Numbered from the stretch's first letter, positions 8,590 to 17,251 are shown. The stretch is DNA of 64,000 nucleotides from Promicromonospora iranensis (GCF_028994775.1 NZ_JAJQMN010000004.1:248001-312000); one strand, 5' to 3'. The notes: generated from the letters alone by a model not told the origin. Made by a program: numbers and translations.

Positions 8590-9252
8590 ATGACTGCCGA
8601 CGTCAGAACCGTACTGTTCCTCCCCGGGCTGGGTGCCGGGGTAGACCCGTGGGACGCCCAGCTGCGCGCGCTGCCCTCCGGGTTCACGGGCCTGGCCCCG
8701 GACATCCCGGGGCTCGACCAGGCGGCGACGCCCGGCGAGTTCACGCTCGCGGGTGCGGCTCTGGCGCTGCGTGACCTGCTCGACGAGCGGGGTATCGAGC
8801 GAGCGCACGTCTGTGGACTGTCCCTCGGTGCGATGACGGCTACCCAGCTCGCGCTCGACTTCCCCGAGCGGGTCGCCTCCCTCGTGCTCTCGGGCAGCCA
8901 GGTCCGACCGCACCCCACGCTGATGCTGATCCAGCGCACGATCATCCGGATGCTGCCGGAGCGCACCGCCGAGGGCATGGCCATGACCAAGGCGCAGTGG
9001 CTCGGCGGCGTCCGGGTGGTCGCGGACATTAACTTCCGGGGGAAGCTCGCGACCATCGAGGCGCCGACCCTGGTGCTGTGCGGCAGCCGCGACGTCGCCA
9101 ACATCCCGGCCGCCCGCGAGATCGCCGCCACCGTGCCGAACGCCGAGCTGCGCATCATCCCGCGCGCCGGCCATCCGTGGAACCAGCAGTTCCCGGAGCT
9201 GTTCTCCCGGACCATCGCCGATTTCTACGAGCGGCTGTCGGCAGCCGGCTGA
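8590..9252 (+). CDS. Alpha/beta hydrolase
   Basis: Serine hydrolase of the alpha/beta fold; substrate unknown. In 220 residues it has the oxyanion region FLPGLGAG at about 8, nucleophile elbow GLSLGAMTA (Ser near 80), TLVLCGSRDVANIP with the acid residue near 168, and the catalytic His in RAGHPWNQQFPE near 196. The ATG at 8590 is chosen; an ATG at 8554 overlaps tdk head to head. Start codons of the two divergent genes are only about 25 bases apart, so their promoters must lie within each other's coding sequences. The 3' end overlaps the convergent acetyltransferase gene by 28 bases. Confidence 0.88.
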   Translation: MTADVRTVLFLPGLGAGVDPWDAQLRALPSGFTGLAPDIPGLDQAATPGEFTLAGAALALRDLLDERGIERAHVCGLSLGAMTATQLALDFPERVASLVLSGSQVRPHPTLMLIQRTIIRMLPERTAEGMAMTKAQWLGGVRVVADINFRGKLATIEAPTLVLCGSRDVANIPAAREIAATVPNAELRIIPRAGHPWNQQFPELFSRTIADFYERLSAAG

Positions 9253-9902
9253 CGTTCCCAGCGGTCCCGCCACTCGTCGCGGAGCACGCCCATGACCACA
9301 GAGTCGTGGCGCACGCAGTCGACCACCCTGGCTTGACGAAACCGCGCCTCCTCCACGAAGCCCAGCGCCTTCCCGACCTCGAGCATCGCCTCGTTGCCCG
9401 ACCACGTCGCGAAGTCCAGGCGCACCCACCGCGTGCTCGCGAACAGGAAGGTCGTCCACAGCGCGAGCGCGGTGCGCCCGATCCCCCGGCCCCGCACGGC
9501 CGGGTCGTACACGGTGACGCCCATGCGCGCCCATTCCGTCTCGCGCGACTCCCAGTACCACGCCACGGTCCCGACGAGCTCACCGCCGACGTCGACCACC
9601 AGCCGGCCCGGCGGCAGCGCTCCTGCGCCCGACGGCGGCGCGGACGACGGCGGATCCGCCGGCTCAGGCTGCGGAGCTCCGGACCCCGGCCAGGCCAGGC
9701 CGTGGCTCTGAGCCAGAGCCGTGACGAGGGCGTCGGCCTGTCCCGCGCTAGGCACCGGGTAGTACGGGCCGTCCCAGCGATGCCAGTCGTGCTCCGGCCG
9801 CAGCCAGCCGCGGAAGGCGTCCAGGTCGGGAACGGTCCAGCCGCGAAGGGTCACGACCGTTCCGGAGTCCGTCACGCCGCGGGCGAGGCTCTTGACTGTC
9901 AC
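9225..9902 (-). CDS. GNAT family N-acetyltransferase (RimJ/RimL-like)
   Basis: Acetyl-CoA-dependent N-acetyltransferase with an unknown acceptor. The 225-residue product has GWTVPDLDAFRGWLRPEHDWHRWDGPY at its N-terminal half (split here by family-typical Trp residues), VDVGGELVGTVAWYWESRE in the middle and the acetyl-CoA loop VRGRGIGRTALALWTTFLF near 155, then a C-terminal GNEAMLEVGKALGFVEEAR. A Pro/Ala/Gly-rich insert of about 20 residues sits near residue 80. GTG 9902 has GGAGG six bases before it. Its last 28 bases overlap the convergent hydrolase gene. Confidence 0.85.
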   Translation of the reverse strand: MTVKSLARGVTDSGTVVTLRGWTVPDLDAFRGWLRPEHDWHRWDGPYYPVPSAGQADALVTALAQSHGLAWPGSGAPQPEPADPPSSAPPSGAGALPPGRLVVDVGGELVGTVAWYWESRETEWARMGVTVYDPAVRGRGIGRTALALWTTFLFASTRWVRLDFATWSGNEAMLEVGKALGFVEEARFRQARVVDCVRHDSVVMGVLRDEWRDRWERQPAADSRS

Positions 9903-9957
9903 GGCTCATCCTCCCCCGGTTCGGGTGCGCGAACGGAAGTCCTTTTTGCGGCAAGGA

Positions 9958-9993
9958 GTTGGGCATGCACCGGGAGCCCGGAGCATGCCCAAC
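9958..9993 (-). terminator. Hairpin downstream of the acyltransferase gene
   Basis: Arms 9958-9968 and 9983-9993 pair perfectly over 11 bp (GTTGGGCATGC) around a 14-nt loop that itself contains a small GC stem. It lies 36 bases after the acyltransferase stop and before the GNAT gene on the same strand. No T run follows it on minus, so it is a GC-type terminator or an RNA-processing structure. Confidence 0.5.
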
Positions 9994-10028
9994 CGTCTCT
10001 GGAAAAAACCTCGTTCCCGCGGACCCGC

Positions 10029-11177
10029 CTACAGGACCCGGGAGACGCCTGGGATGCGCCGCAGCAGGTGGGCGAAGCCCCAGCACAGCGGGATCGAGAG
10101 GGCCAGCAGGATCAGGAACTTCACGCCGGCCGGGGCGACCAGCGGAGCGAACAGCACCGCCACGCCGACCAGCACCAGCGGGTGGATGACGTACACCGCG
10201 AACGAGTTCTGGGCCGCCCACCGGGCCCACGCCGGTGTGGCGGAGAACCGCTGCCGGAACAGGACCAGCAGCGCCACGACCATGCTCACCGCGAAGACGT
10301 TCTCGGCGAGGGAGGAACCCAGCTGGGCGAGCAGCCCGGCACCGGGTGCCGTCGCGAGGGCGGCGGTACCGAGCGCCGGCCCGAGGCTGACGAGCGCCAC
10401 GACCGCCGCCACGCGCCCCTGCCGCACGGTGAGCGTGGTGAGCCAACCACGGCGCGATGCCAGCAGACCGACCACGAAGAGGATCACGTACTGCGGCAGG
10501 TACGCCGGGGAGGGCATGCCGGAGAACTCCCAGTAGGTCCCGGACGGCACCACGAGCCGCCAGAGGAACGTCACGACGGTCAGCAGCGTCACGAGACCCG
10601 CGATCCCCCGGAACCGGACCGGCTGGTGCTGGGACTCGGCCACCGTCGAGCCGGCGGCGTCGGGCAGACCGGACCGCACGGCCGAACGGGCGCGCAACGC
10701 GCGGAAGGCGGCGTACGCGAGGGACATCACCAGGAGCACCTCGACGAACCAGAGCGGTCCGACGTCACCCGCGGTGAACCAGAACCGCAGGAACGACTCC
10801 CCCTCGGCGCTGCGCGCCGGCCACTCCTGCAGGGACAGGACGGGCCGGGCCACCAGCCAGTACGCCGCCAGCGGGACGCCCAGCCGGAGCAGGCGGTCCC
10901 TGGCGAAGGTGCCGGCCCCCTTGCGATCCACCGACCCCGGGACGAACAGGCCCGAGAGCAGGAAGAAGAAGCCCATGAAATAGAGCTGGTTCACGACCAC
11001 GAACAGCATCAGTGCGACGCCCGACGGGCTCGTGCTCGGCTCGGTCCAGTACCAGAGCGGGAGCGCGCCGTAGGTCAGGGCGCTGTGGTGCGCCAGGACC
11101 AGCACGGTCAGCAGCACCCGCAGGTTGTCGACGTACCCCAGCCGGGTGGTCGTCGGCCGTACGGCGGTCGTTGTCAT
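10029..11177 (-). CDS. Acyltransferase 3 family membrane protein
   Basis: Integral membrane O-acyltransferase of the OafA/YrhL type, which usually adds acetyl or other acyl groups to cell-surface glycans. The 382-residue protein begins with the family hallmark YVDNLRVLLTVLVLAHHSAL (the His is the proposed catalytic residue), then FFFLLSGLFVPGSVDRKG and about ten hydrophobic segments up to PLVAPAGVKFLILLALS. No periplasmic SGNH domain is attached. ATG 11177 has GGAGA before it. A 26-bp palindrome lies 34 bases upstream of the start, so expression is probably repressible. The acceptor cannot be predicted. Confidence 0.88.
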   Translation of the reverse strand: MTTTAVRPTTTRLGYVDNLRVLLTVLVLAHHSALTYGALPLWYWTEPSTSPSGVALMLFVVVNQLYFMGFFFLLSGLFVPGSVDRKGAGTFARDRLLRLGVPLAAYWLVARPVLSLQEWPARSAEGESFLRFWFTAGDVGPLWFVEVLLVMSLAYAAFRALRARSAVRSGLPDAAGSTVAESQHQPVRFRGIAGLVTLLTVVTFLWRLVVPSGTYWEFSGMPSPAYLPQYVILFVVGLLASRRGWLTTLTVRQGRVAAVVALVSLGPALGTAALATAPGAGLLAQLGSSLAENVFAVSMVVALLVLFRQRFSATPAWARWAAQNSFAVYVIHPLVLVGVAVLFAPLVAPAGVKFLILLALSIPLCWGFAHLLRRIPGVSRVL

Positions 11178-11210
11178 CGTGGTCTCCGAGTCATAGGTTC
11201 GTTGCTCCGT

Positions 11211-11236
11211 TGGTTCATTACTCTACTAATGAACCA
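11211..11236. promoter_or_regulatory. 26-bp operator-like palindrome before the acyltransferase gene
   Basis: TGGTTCATTA-CTCTAC-TAATGAACCA is a perfect 10-bp inverted repeat, A+T-rich in an otherwise very G+C-rich region, 34 bases before the acyltransferase start. Its form fits a TetR or MarR operator. Nothing adjacent encodes such a regulator, so the repressor would be encoded elsewhere. Confidence 0.6.
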
Positions 11237-11299
11237 CGGAACACCGCTCGACCGCAAGCCATCCGGCGAGACGGGACGCCCGGGCGCCGTCGTGGGCAC

Positions 11300-11338
11300 A
11301 AAAAACGAGGGCCGCCACCTTGCGGTGGCGACCCTCGT
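11300..11338 (-). terminator. Intrinsic terminator after rne
   Basis: Arms 11305-11319 and 11324-11338 form a 15-bp stem with one G-T wobble and a 4-nt loop. On the minus strand it is followed by TTTTTTG. This is a strong Rho-independent terminator 50 bases after the rne stop. Confidence 0.92.
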
Positions 11339-11388
11339 GCGGATCAGGTCAGAGGCCGAACAGCCTCGCCCAGAATCCCTTCTTCGGC

Positions 11389-14300
11389 TCAGGCGACCTC
11401 GTCGCCAGCTCCTTTGGGCGGTTCCGGCTGCCCAGTGCCGGAGCCCCCCTCCGGCGCGTCGCTCGTCGGCCGCGCGGCGTCCGCCGGCGAGTCCGCTGAG
11501 TCGGGTGAACCAGGAGAGCTCGGCGAGTCCGCCGAGCCGGAGAGCGCGGGCCTCGACGACGCGGTGGCGACGGAGCCCGCCGTCGGCAGCTGGATCTCGT
11601 CGAGGGTGGCGGGGCCGTCCTCGGACGAGTCCTTCGTCTCGTGCGCATGCTGCGCGGCAGCGGCGATCGTGGCGAGCGTGGCCTTGACGGCCTCGCGAGC
11701 CTCGGACCGCTCCTCGGGCAGGCTGGCGATCGGCGCGGTGGGCTCCAGCACGGGAGCCACCTTGTCCTTGCCCTCCTTGCCGCGCTTGCGGCGCGACCGC
11801 GCGGAGCGCAGTGCCTCGTCCGACGCCGCCGGAGCGCCGCCGGAGCTCGTGCCGTTGCCCGACTTCTCGATCGGCTCCTCGTGCACGATGAACCCGCGGC
11901 CCTTGCAGTGCTCGCAGGTCTCCGAGAAGGCCTCGACCAGACCCTGGCCCACGCGCTTACGCGTCATCTGGACCAGGCCGAGCGAGGTCACCTCGGCCAC
12001 CTGGTGCTTGGTGCGGTCCCGGCCGAGGCATTCGACCAGACGGCGCAGCACGAGGTCACGGTTGGACTCGAGCACCATGTCGATGAAGTCGATGACGATG
12101 ATGCCGCCGATGTCCCGCAGGCGAAGCTGCCGCACGATCTCCTCGGCCGCCTCGAGGTTGTTCCGCGTGACGGTCTCCTCGAGCGTGCCACCCGCACCGG
12201 TGAACTTGCCGGTGTTGACGTCCACGACTGTCATGGCCTCGGTGCGGTCGATGACCAGCGAGCCACCCGAGGGCAGCCAGACCTTGCGGTCCATGCCCTT
12301 GGCGAGCTGCTCGTCCACGCGGTGCACGGAGAACACGTCGGTGTTCTCGACCCACTTGGACACGCGCTCGCGCAGGTCAGGAGCAAGTTCCTCGACGTAG
12401 TGCGCGATCTCGTCCCACGCACCCTCGCCCTGGACGATCAGCGACGAGAAGTCGTCGTTGAAGATGTCCCGGACCACGCGGATCGCCATGTCCGGCTCGC
12501 CCTGCAGCAGGGCGGGGGCGTTCGCCTTCTTGGACTTGGCCTGGATCGCGTCCCACTGGCCCTGCAGCCGCTCGACGTCGGCGCGCAACTCGTCCTCGCT
12601 CGCCCCCTCGGCGGCCGTGCGCACGATGACGCCGGCGCCCTCGGGGACCACCTCGCGGAGGATCTTCTTGAGGCGCGACCGCTCGGTGTCCGGCAGCTTG
12701 CGGCTGATCCCGGTCATGCCGCCACCCGGCACGAACACCAGGTACCGGCCCGCGAGCGTGACCTGGCTGGTGAGCCGGGCGCCCTTGTGGCCGATCGGGT
12801 CCTTGGTGACCTGCACCAGGACCGAGTCGCCCGACTTCAGCGCCTGCTCGATCCGGCGCGGCTGGCCCTCGAGTCCCGCGGCGTCCCAGTTGACCTCGCC
12901 CGCGTACAGCACGGCGTTGCGGCCCTTGCCGACGTCGACGAACGCGGCCTCCATGGAGGGCAGCACGTTCTGGACCCGGCCCAGGTAGACGTTGCCGGCC
13001 ATCGACGCCTGCGACTGCTGCGAGACGTAGTGCTCCACGAGCACGCCGTCCTCCAGCACCGCGATCTGCGTGCGGCCGTCCTTCTCACGCACGATCATCG
13101 ACCGCTGCACCGACTCACGGCGGGCCAGGAACTCGGCCTCGGTGATGATCTGGCGACGACGGCCGTGGTCCCGGCCCTCACGGCGACGCTGACGCTTCGC
13201 CTCGAGACGCGTGGACCCCTTGAGCGCGGTGACCTCGTCGGACCGCCCGGAGCGGACTGCGGCGGCCTCGGCGCGCTCGCCCCGCGTACCCCGGCGGCGG
13301 CGACGGCGACGGCGACTGCCGGCCTCACCCTCACCCTCACCCTCGCCCTCGGTGTCGCCGGCGTCCTGAGCCGAGTCCTGCTCGTCCTCGTCCTCGGCGG
13401 ACGCCTGCGCGTCCTCCTCGGAGTCGTCGTCCTGGTCCTCGTCCGCCGAGTCGTCCCCGTCGTCCGTGCGGTTCGCGCGGCCGCCGCGGCGGCCCCGTCC
13501 ACCCCGGCGCCGACGGCGGCGCGACGGGCGCACGTCCTCGTCGTCGTACTCCTCGAAGTCCGCCGGGGCGAGCTCCTCGAGCTCGACGCCCTCGGCGGCC
13601 AGCTCCTCCTCGATCGCGCCGACCTCGTCGACGGCGGCGGCGTCGTCCTCGCTCAGCTCAGCCGCGACGAACTGCGGCGTCGCCGGAGCGATCGCCTCGC
13701 GTGCGGGCGCCTCCGCGGGTGCTTCGACGGCGGCCTCGGCCGGCGCGGCGTCCTGACCCTCGGCCTGGACGACCGGCTCGGTGCTGGGTCCCGTACGACG
13801 CACTGCCCGGCGGGAACCGGACCGGCGCGCCCTGGGCTCGGCCGGAGCCTCGGTCGCTGCCTGGGGCTCCGTCCTGGCCTCGGTCGCCTGCTCGGCCTGG
13901 GCCTCCGCGGGCCGCTCCACAGCGGGCTCCGCCGCCCGCACGGGTGCTTCGGGAGCCGCCTCGACAGGACGCGCGACCGGGCGGGCGAACTGCGGCGTCA
14001 GGTCCTGCGGACGCGGCGGCCCGGCGGGAGCCTGGGCACGCCGCGAACGACGGGCGGCCGACTCGTCGGGCGCCTGGAAGAGCAGCGCGGTCGTGGCGAG
14101 GCGCGGAACGCGCGTGCCCGACGTCGTCGCGGCGGGTGACACAACAGATGACACAGCAGGTGACACAGCAGGCTGCGCGGGCGTCTCGGTGGCGGGCGCC
14201 TCGGCGGCAGGCTGCTGGGCGACGGGCTGCTCGGCGGCAGGCTGCTCGGCGGCAGGCTGCTCGGCGGCGCGAGCCTCGGTCGGCTCCCCTGCCGGACGAC

Positions 14301-15264
14301 GGCTGCTGCGGCGACCGCGGGTCCTCGGGGCCGGCTCGGCCGGGGCGTCGGTGACCGGGGTCGTGGTGACCGGGGTCTCCACCGGCTCCTCGACCGCCTG
14401 GGTCCCGGCGGCCGGAGCCGTGTCGGCGGAGACTGCGGCGGCCTCCTCGACCGGCGCGGCCTCGGCGACGGTCTCGACGGCCGGCTCGGCGGTGACGGGC
14501 TTGCGACGCGACCGGGCACGCTTCGGGGCGGCCTCGACGGCCGGCTCGACCGGGGTCTCCACCACCGGCTCCGCCTTCTTGCGGGTGCGGCGCTTCGGGG
14601 CGGTCTTCTCGGGCTCCGCCGTCGGGCCGCCGGGCAGGATGATGTCGTCGAGGCTCGCGACCTCGCGGGCCGGGGCGTCGACGGACGCCGCCGCGGGTTC
14701 GGGCAGCTCGAGGTCGACCGGTGCCGTCTCCTCGGCGGGCGCCGCGGCAGGCTCCTCGACGGAAGCCTCGGGCGCGTCGGCCGGCTCGGCCTCGACAGTG
14801 AGATCTGTCTCAGTCGGGACCGTCTCGTTCACGGCGACAGGCTCCGCAGCGACAGGCTCTGCGGCAACAGGCTCGGCCGCCGTCGGCTCGGCGGCGGGCG
14901 CGGCCGTCGTCTGCTCGGCAGCGGCGGGCGCGGGTGCCGAGGGGGACGAGATGCCCCGCGTGGCGCGGCGGCGTGGACGCTTGGTGGCCGGTTCGCCGGT
15001 CGCGGCGGTCGCCACGACGGCGGTGCCGGCGGTGGTCACCGGCTGCGACTCGGCAGAGGTCTCGGCAGGCCCGGACGGCCCGACGACGATGGGCTCGACG
15101 TTCGCCGTCGAGACGACGGACCGGGTGACCCGGCGACGCGGGCGCTTGGCCGGCGTCGTGTCCGCCGGAGCCTCCCCACCAGTGGTGACCTGGGCTGTCG
15201 CCTCAGGTGCGTCGTGATCATCCTGTGACCCGATGGTCGAACCGGTGGTGCTGGAAGGCGTCAC
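11389..15264 (-). CDS. rne: Ribonuclease E/G with a long disordered N-terminal extension
   Basis: Endoribonuclease for mRNA turnover and rRNA processing. The catalytic region lies at about residues 700-1180: RRQIITEAEFLARRESV, the S1 domain VYLGRVQNVLPSMEAAFVDVG, the DNase-I-like part with GGIIVIDFIDM near 1065, and the zinc link CEHCKGRGF near 1118. Residues 1-680 are low-complexity Ala/Pro/Glu/Val with AEQPA-type and ASEPVA-type repeats, then an acidic stretch and Arg-rich blocks (RRRRRRGGRGRRGG) likely to bind RNA. Actinobacterial RNase E is known to carry its scaffold region N-terminally. GTG 15264 has AGGAG 8 bases before it; a farther ATG at 15297 lacks one. A second reading frame near the 3' end ends in KKGFWARLFGL (see findings). 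Confidence 0.95.
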   Translation of the reverse strand: MTPSSTTGSTIGSQDDHDAPEATAQVTTGGEAPADTTPAKRPRRRVTRSVVSTANVEPIVVGPSGPAETSAESQPVTTAGTAVVATAATGEPATKRPRRRATRGISSPSAPAPAAAEQTTAAPAAEPTAAEPVAAEPVAAEPVAVNETVPTETDLTVEAEPADAPEASVEEPAAAPAEETAPVDLELPEPAAASVDAPAREVASLDDIILPGGPTAEPEKTAPKRRTRKKAEPVVETPVEPAVEAAPKRARSRRKPVTAEPAVETVAEAAPVEEAAAVSADTAPAAGTQAVEEPVETPVTTTPVTDAPAEPAPRTRGRRSSRRPAGEPTEARAAEQPAAEQPAAEQPVAQQPAAEAPATETPAQPAVSPAVSSVVSPAATTSGTRVPRLATTALLFQAPDESAARRSRRAQAPAGPPRPQDLTPQFARPVARPVEAAPEAPVRAAEPAVERPAEAQAEQATEARTEPQAATEAPAEPRARRSGSRRAVRRTGPSTEPVVQAEGQDAAPAEAAVEAPAEAPAREAIAPATPQFVAAELSEDDAAAVDEVGAIEEELAAEGVELEELAPADFEEYDDEDVRPSRRRRRRGGRGRRGGRANRTDDGDDSADEDQDDDSEEDAQASAEDEDEQDSAQDAGDTEGEGEGEGEAGSRRRRRRRRGTRGERAEAAAVRSGRSDEVTALKGSTRLEAKRQRRREGRDHGRRRQIITEAEFLARRESVQRSMIVREKDGRTQIAVLEDGVLVEHYVSQQSQASMAGNVYLGRVQNVLPSMEAAFVDVGKGRNAVLYAGEVNWDAAGLEGQPRRIEQALKSGDSVLVQVTKDPIGHKGARLTSQVTLAGRYLVFVPGGGMTGISRKLPDTERSRLKKILREVVPEGAGVIVRTAAEGASEDELRADVERLQGQWDAIQAKSKKANAPALLQGEPDMAIRVVRDIFNDDFSSLIVQGEGAWDEIAHYVEELAPDLRERVSKWVENTDVFSVHRVDEQLAKGMDRKVWLPSGGSLVIDRTEAMTVVDVNTGKFTGAGGTLEETVTRNNLEAAEEIVRQLRLRDIGGIIVIDFIDMVLESNRDLVLRRLVECLGRDRTKHQVAEVTSLGLVQMTRKRVGQGLVEAFSETCEHCKGRGFIVHEEPIEKSGNGTSSGGAPAASDEALRSARSRRKRGKEGKDKVAPVLEPTAPIASLPEERSEAREAVKATLATIAAAAQHAHETKDSSEDGPATLDEIQLPTAGSVATASSRPALSGSADSPSSPGSPDSADSPADAARPTSDAPEGGSGTGQPEPPKGAGDEVA

Positions 15265-15720
15265 GTGAGGTGCTCCTGTAGCCGGCGCCCGCCCCACACC
15301 ACGCGGACCGCCAGGCGGTCGGTCGTCCGGCTATGCATCGCGGCGAAGCGACACATCCGGGCGGAAGTCTCGGCTGCGGCCCTGTTCCTGCGATCTTCGC
15401 GGACGCCTGCGGCCACGTTCTGTCGTGACAGCGGCACCGCGTGCGGATCGCGGGCAGTGTTGGACTCTGCAGGCCGCGCAGGGATGTGGGCCTACGCGGG
15501 TTCGTCAAGTATCGCACAGGAGACCGGTCCCGCCCTGCCCGAGCCCAAGGCGTGACGCAGGTCGCGTGGCCGGACGAGCAGAACACGGCCCAACTGCATG
15601 TAATGTGCCTTGTGAAGACATTCACAAGCACCGGATCCGCCCCGAGCAGCGCCCCGACCTGGCACATCAGGCCTCGCCTCCGAGGGACAGAGCCGTGCGG
15701 AGACCTCACAGGAGCCCGGA
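15265..15720. other. Divergent control region between rne and cydABDC
   Basis: About 456 bases with no convincing gene. On minus it is the long leader of rne, which fits the long, self-controlled leaders known for RNase E genes, though no conserved structure was recognised here. On plus it carries a CRP-type site at 15611-15626 and TAATGT at 15601-15606, a possible -10 for the cyd operon. Confidence 0.55.
15611..15626. promoter_or_regulatory. CRP/GlxR-type operator upstream of cydA
   Basis: TGTGA-AGACAT-TCACA is an exact match to the TGTGA-N6-TCACA consensus of the CRP family; the dyad extends to CTTGTGAA/TTCACAAG. It lies 95 bases before cydA. CRP-family proteins (Crp in mycobacteria, GlxR in corynebacteria) are known regulators of cydAB, so this is probably the main cAMP- or energy-linked switch for cytochrome bd. 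Confidence 0.75.
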
Positions 15721-17217
15721 GTGGAAGCACTCGACCTGGCACGCTGGCAGTTCGGCATCACCACCGTCTATCACTTCATCTTCGTACCGCTCACGATCGG
15801 CCTCGCCCCGCTCGTGGCCATCATGCAGACCGCCTGGGTCCGCACGGGGAACGAGCGCTGGCTCAAGCTGACGAAGTTCTTCGGCAAGCTCTTCCTGATC
15901 AACTTCGCGCTCGGCGTCGTCACCGGCATCGTTCAGGAGTTCCAGTTCGGGATGAACTGGAGCGAGTACTCCCGGTTCGTCGGCGACGTGTTCGGCGCCC
16001 CGCTCGCCATGGAGGCCCTCGCGGCGTTCTTCGTCGAGTCGGTGTTCCTGGGCCTGTGGATCTTCGGCTGGGACCGGCTGAACAAGCGCGTGCACCTGGC
16101 CTGCATCTGGGCCGTGGCGATCGCCGTGAACCTGTCGGCCCTGTTCATCCTCGCGGCCAACTCGTGGATGCAGCACCCGGTGGGCGCCCGGTACAACCCG
16201 GAGACCGGGCGCGCCGAGATGGAGTCGATCTGGGCGATCCTCGGCAACAACACGCTGTGGGCCGCCTACCCGCACGCGGTGGCGGCGGCGTTCCTCACGG
16301 CCGGCACGTTCGTGGCCGGCATCGCCGCCTGGTGGATGGTGCGCCTGGCACGGACCCGGCAGGAGGACGCCGTCGAGCTGGCCCGGACCGTCTACCGGCC
16401 CGCCGTGGTGCTCGGCACCGTGGTCATGCTGATCTCGGGCGCCGGTGTCGCGCTGACGGGCGACGCCCAGGGAAAGCTGATGTTCGAGCAGCAGCCGGGC
16501 AAGATGGCGTCGGCCGAGGCATTGTGCGAGGGCGAGGAGAGCGCGAACTTCTCGATCCTCACGATCGGCGACCTGTCGAACTCGTGCGAGGGCGTGCGGC
16601 ACATCCTCGAGGTGCCCGGCCTGGCCAGCTACCTCGGCACCGGCACGTTCTCCGGCGAGGACAGCTACCTGCCCGGTGTCTACGACGTCCAGGAGGAGTA
16701 CGCCGAGCGCTACGGCGAGACCGACGAGGCGGGCAACCCCATCTCGTACACGCCGAACCTCGCCGTCACCTACTGGAGCTTCCGGCTCATGATCGGGTTC
16801 GCCGCCGGGTCCGCGCTGCTGGCCGCGGCCGCCCTCTGGTTCACGCGGCGCGGGCGGATCAGCGACAACCCGTGGCTCGCCCGGATCGGGATCGCCGCGA
16901 TCCCCACGCCGTTCATCGCCTCGTCGTTCGGGTGGATCTTCACCGAGATGGGCCGCCAGCCCTGGGTGGTCGCCCCCAACCCCACGGGGATCGACCAGAT
17001 CCGGCTGCTCACGGAGCGCGGCGTCTCGACCGTCGTCAGCCCGGGCATGGTCCTCACCTCGATGATCGTGTTCACCCTGCTCTACGGCGTGCTCGCCGTG
17101 GTCTGGTACCGGCTCATGCACCGGTACGCGGTCGAGGGCGTGCCCTCGACGGTGCGCGACGAGTCGCCCGAGGCCGCCGAGGACGAGACCGACCGGCCGC
17201 TCTCGTTCGCCTACTGA
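15721..17217 (+). CDS. cydA: Cytochrome bd ubiquinol/menaquinol oxidase subunit I
   Basis: Heme-bearing subunit of the high-affinity terminal oxidase, in the cell membrane. The 498-residue product has RWQFGITTVYHFIFVPLTIG (His18, heme axial ligand), a conserved NFALGVVTGIVQEFQFGMNW, LAANSWMQHPVG, a short Q-loop at about 255-335 and TEMGRQPWVVAPN near 410. The short Q-loop places it with the S-class oxidases of actinobacteria and Bacillus rather than the E. coli L-class. GTG 15721 has AGGAG close upstream. It is the first gene of cydABDC, preceded by a CRP-type operator. Confidence 0.98.
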   Translation: MEALDLARWQFGITTVYHFIFVPLTIGLAPLVAIMQTAWVRTGNERWLKLTKFFGKLFLINFALGVVTGIVQEFQFGMNWSEYSRFVGDVFGAPLAMEALAAFFVESVFLGLWIFGWDRLNKRVHLACIWAVAIAVNLSALFILAANSWMQHPVGARYNPETGRAEMESIWAILGNNTLWAAYPHAVAAAFLTAGTFVAGIAAWWMVRLARTRQEDAVELARTVYRPAVVLGTVVMLISGAGVALTGDAQGKLMFEQQPGKMASAEALCEGEESANFSILTIGDLSNSCEGVRHILEVPGLASYLGTGTFSGEDSYLPGVYDVQEEYAERYGETDEAGNPISYTPNLAVTYWSFRLMIGFAAGSALLAAAALWFTRRGRISDNPWLARIGIAAIPTPFIASSFGWIFTEMGRQPWVVAPNPTGIDQIRLLTERGVSTVVSPGMVLTSMIVFTLLYGVLAVVWYRLMHRYAVEGVPSTVRDESPEAAEDETDRPLSFAY

Positions 17218-17251
17218 CCACCCGCACCCGAGACTGACAAAGGACGTGACC

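Noticed and set aside
9236-9262. GTCGGCAGCCGGCTGACGTTC-like stretch resembling the family A half-site
   Set aside because: Only scattered matches, no second arm, and it codes for the conserved end of the hydrolase; similarity is probably chance.
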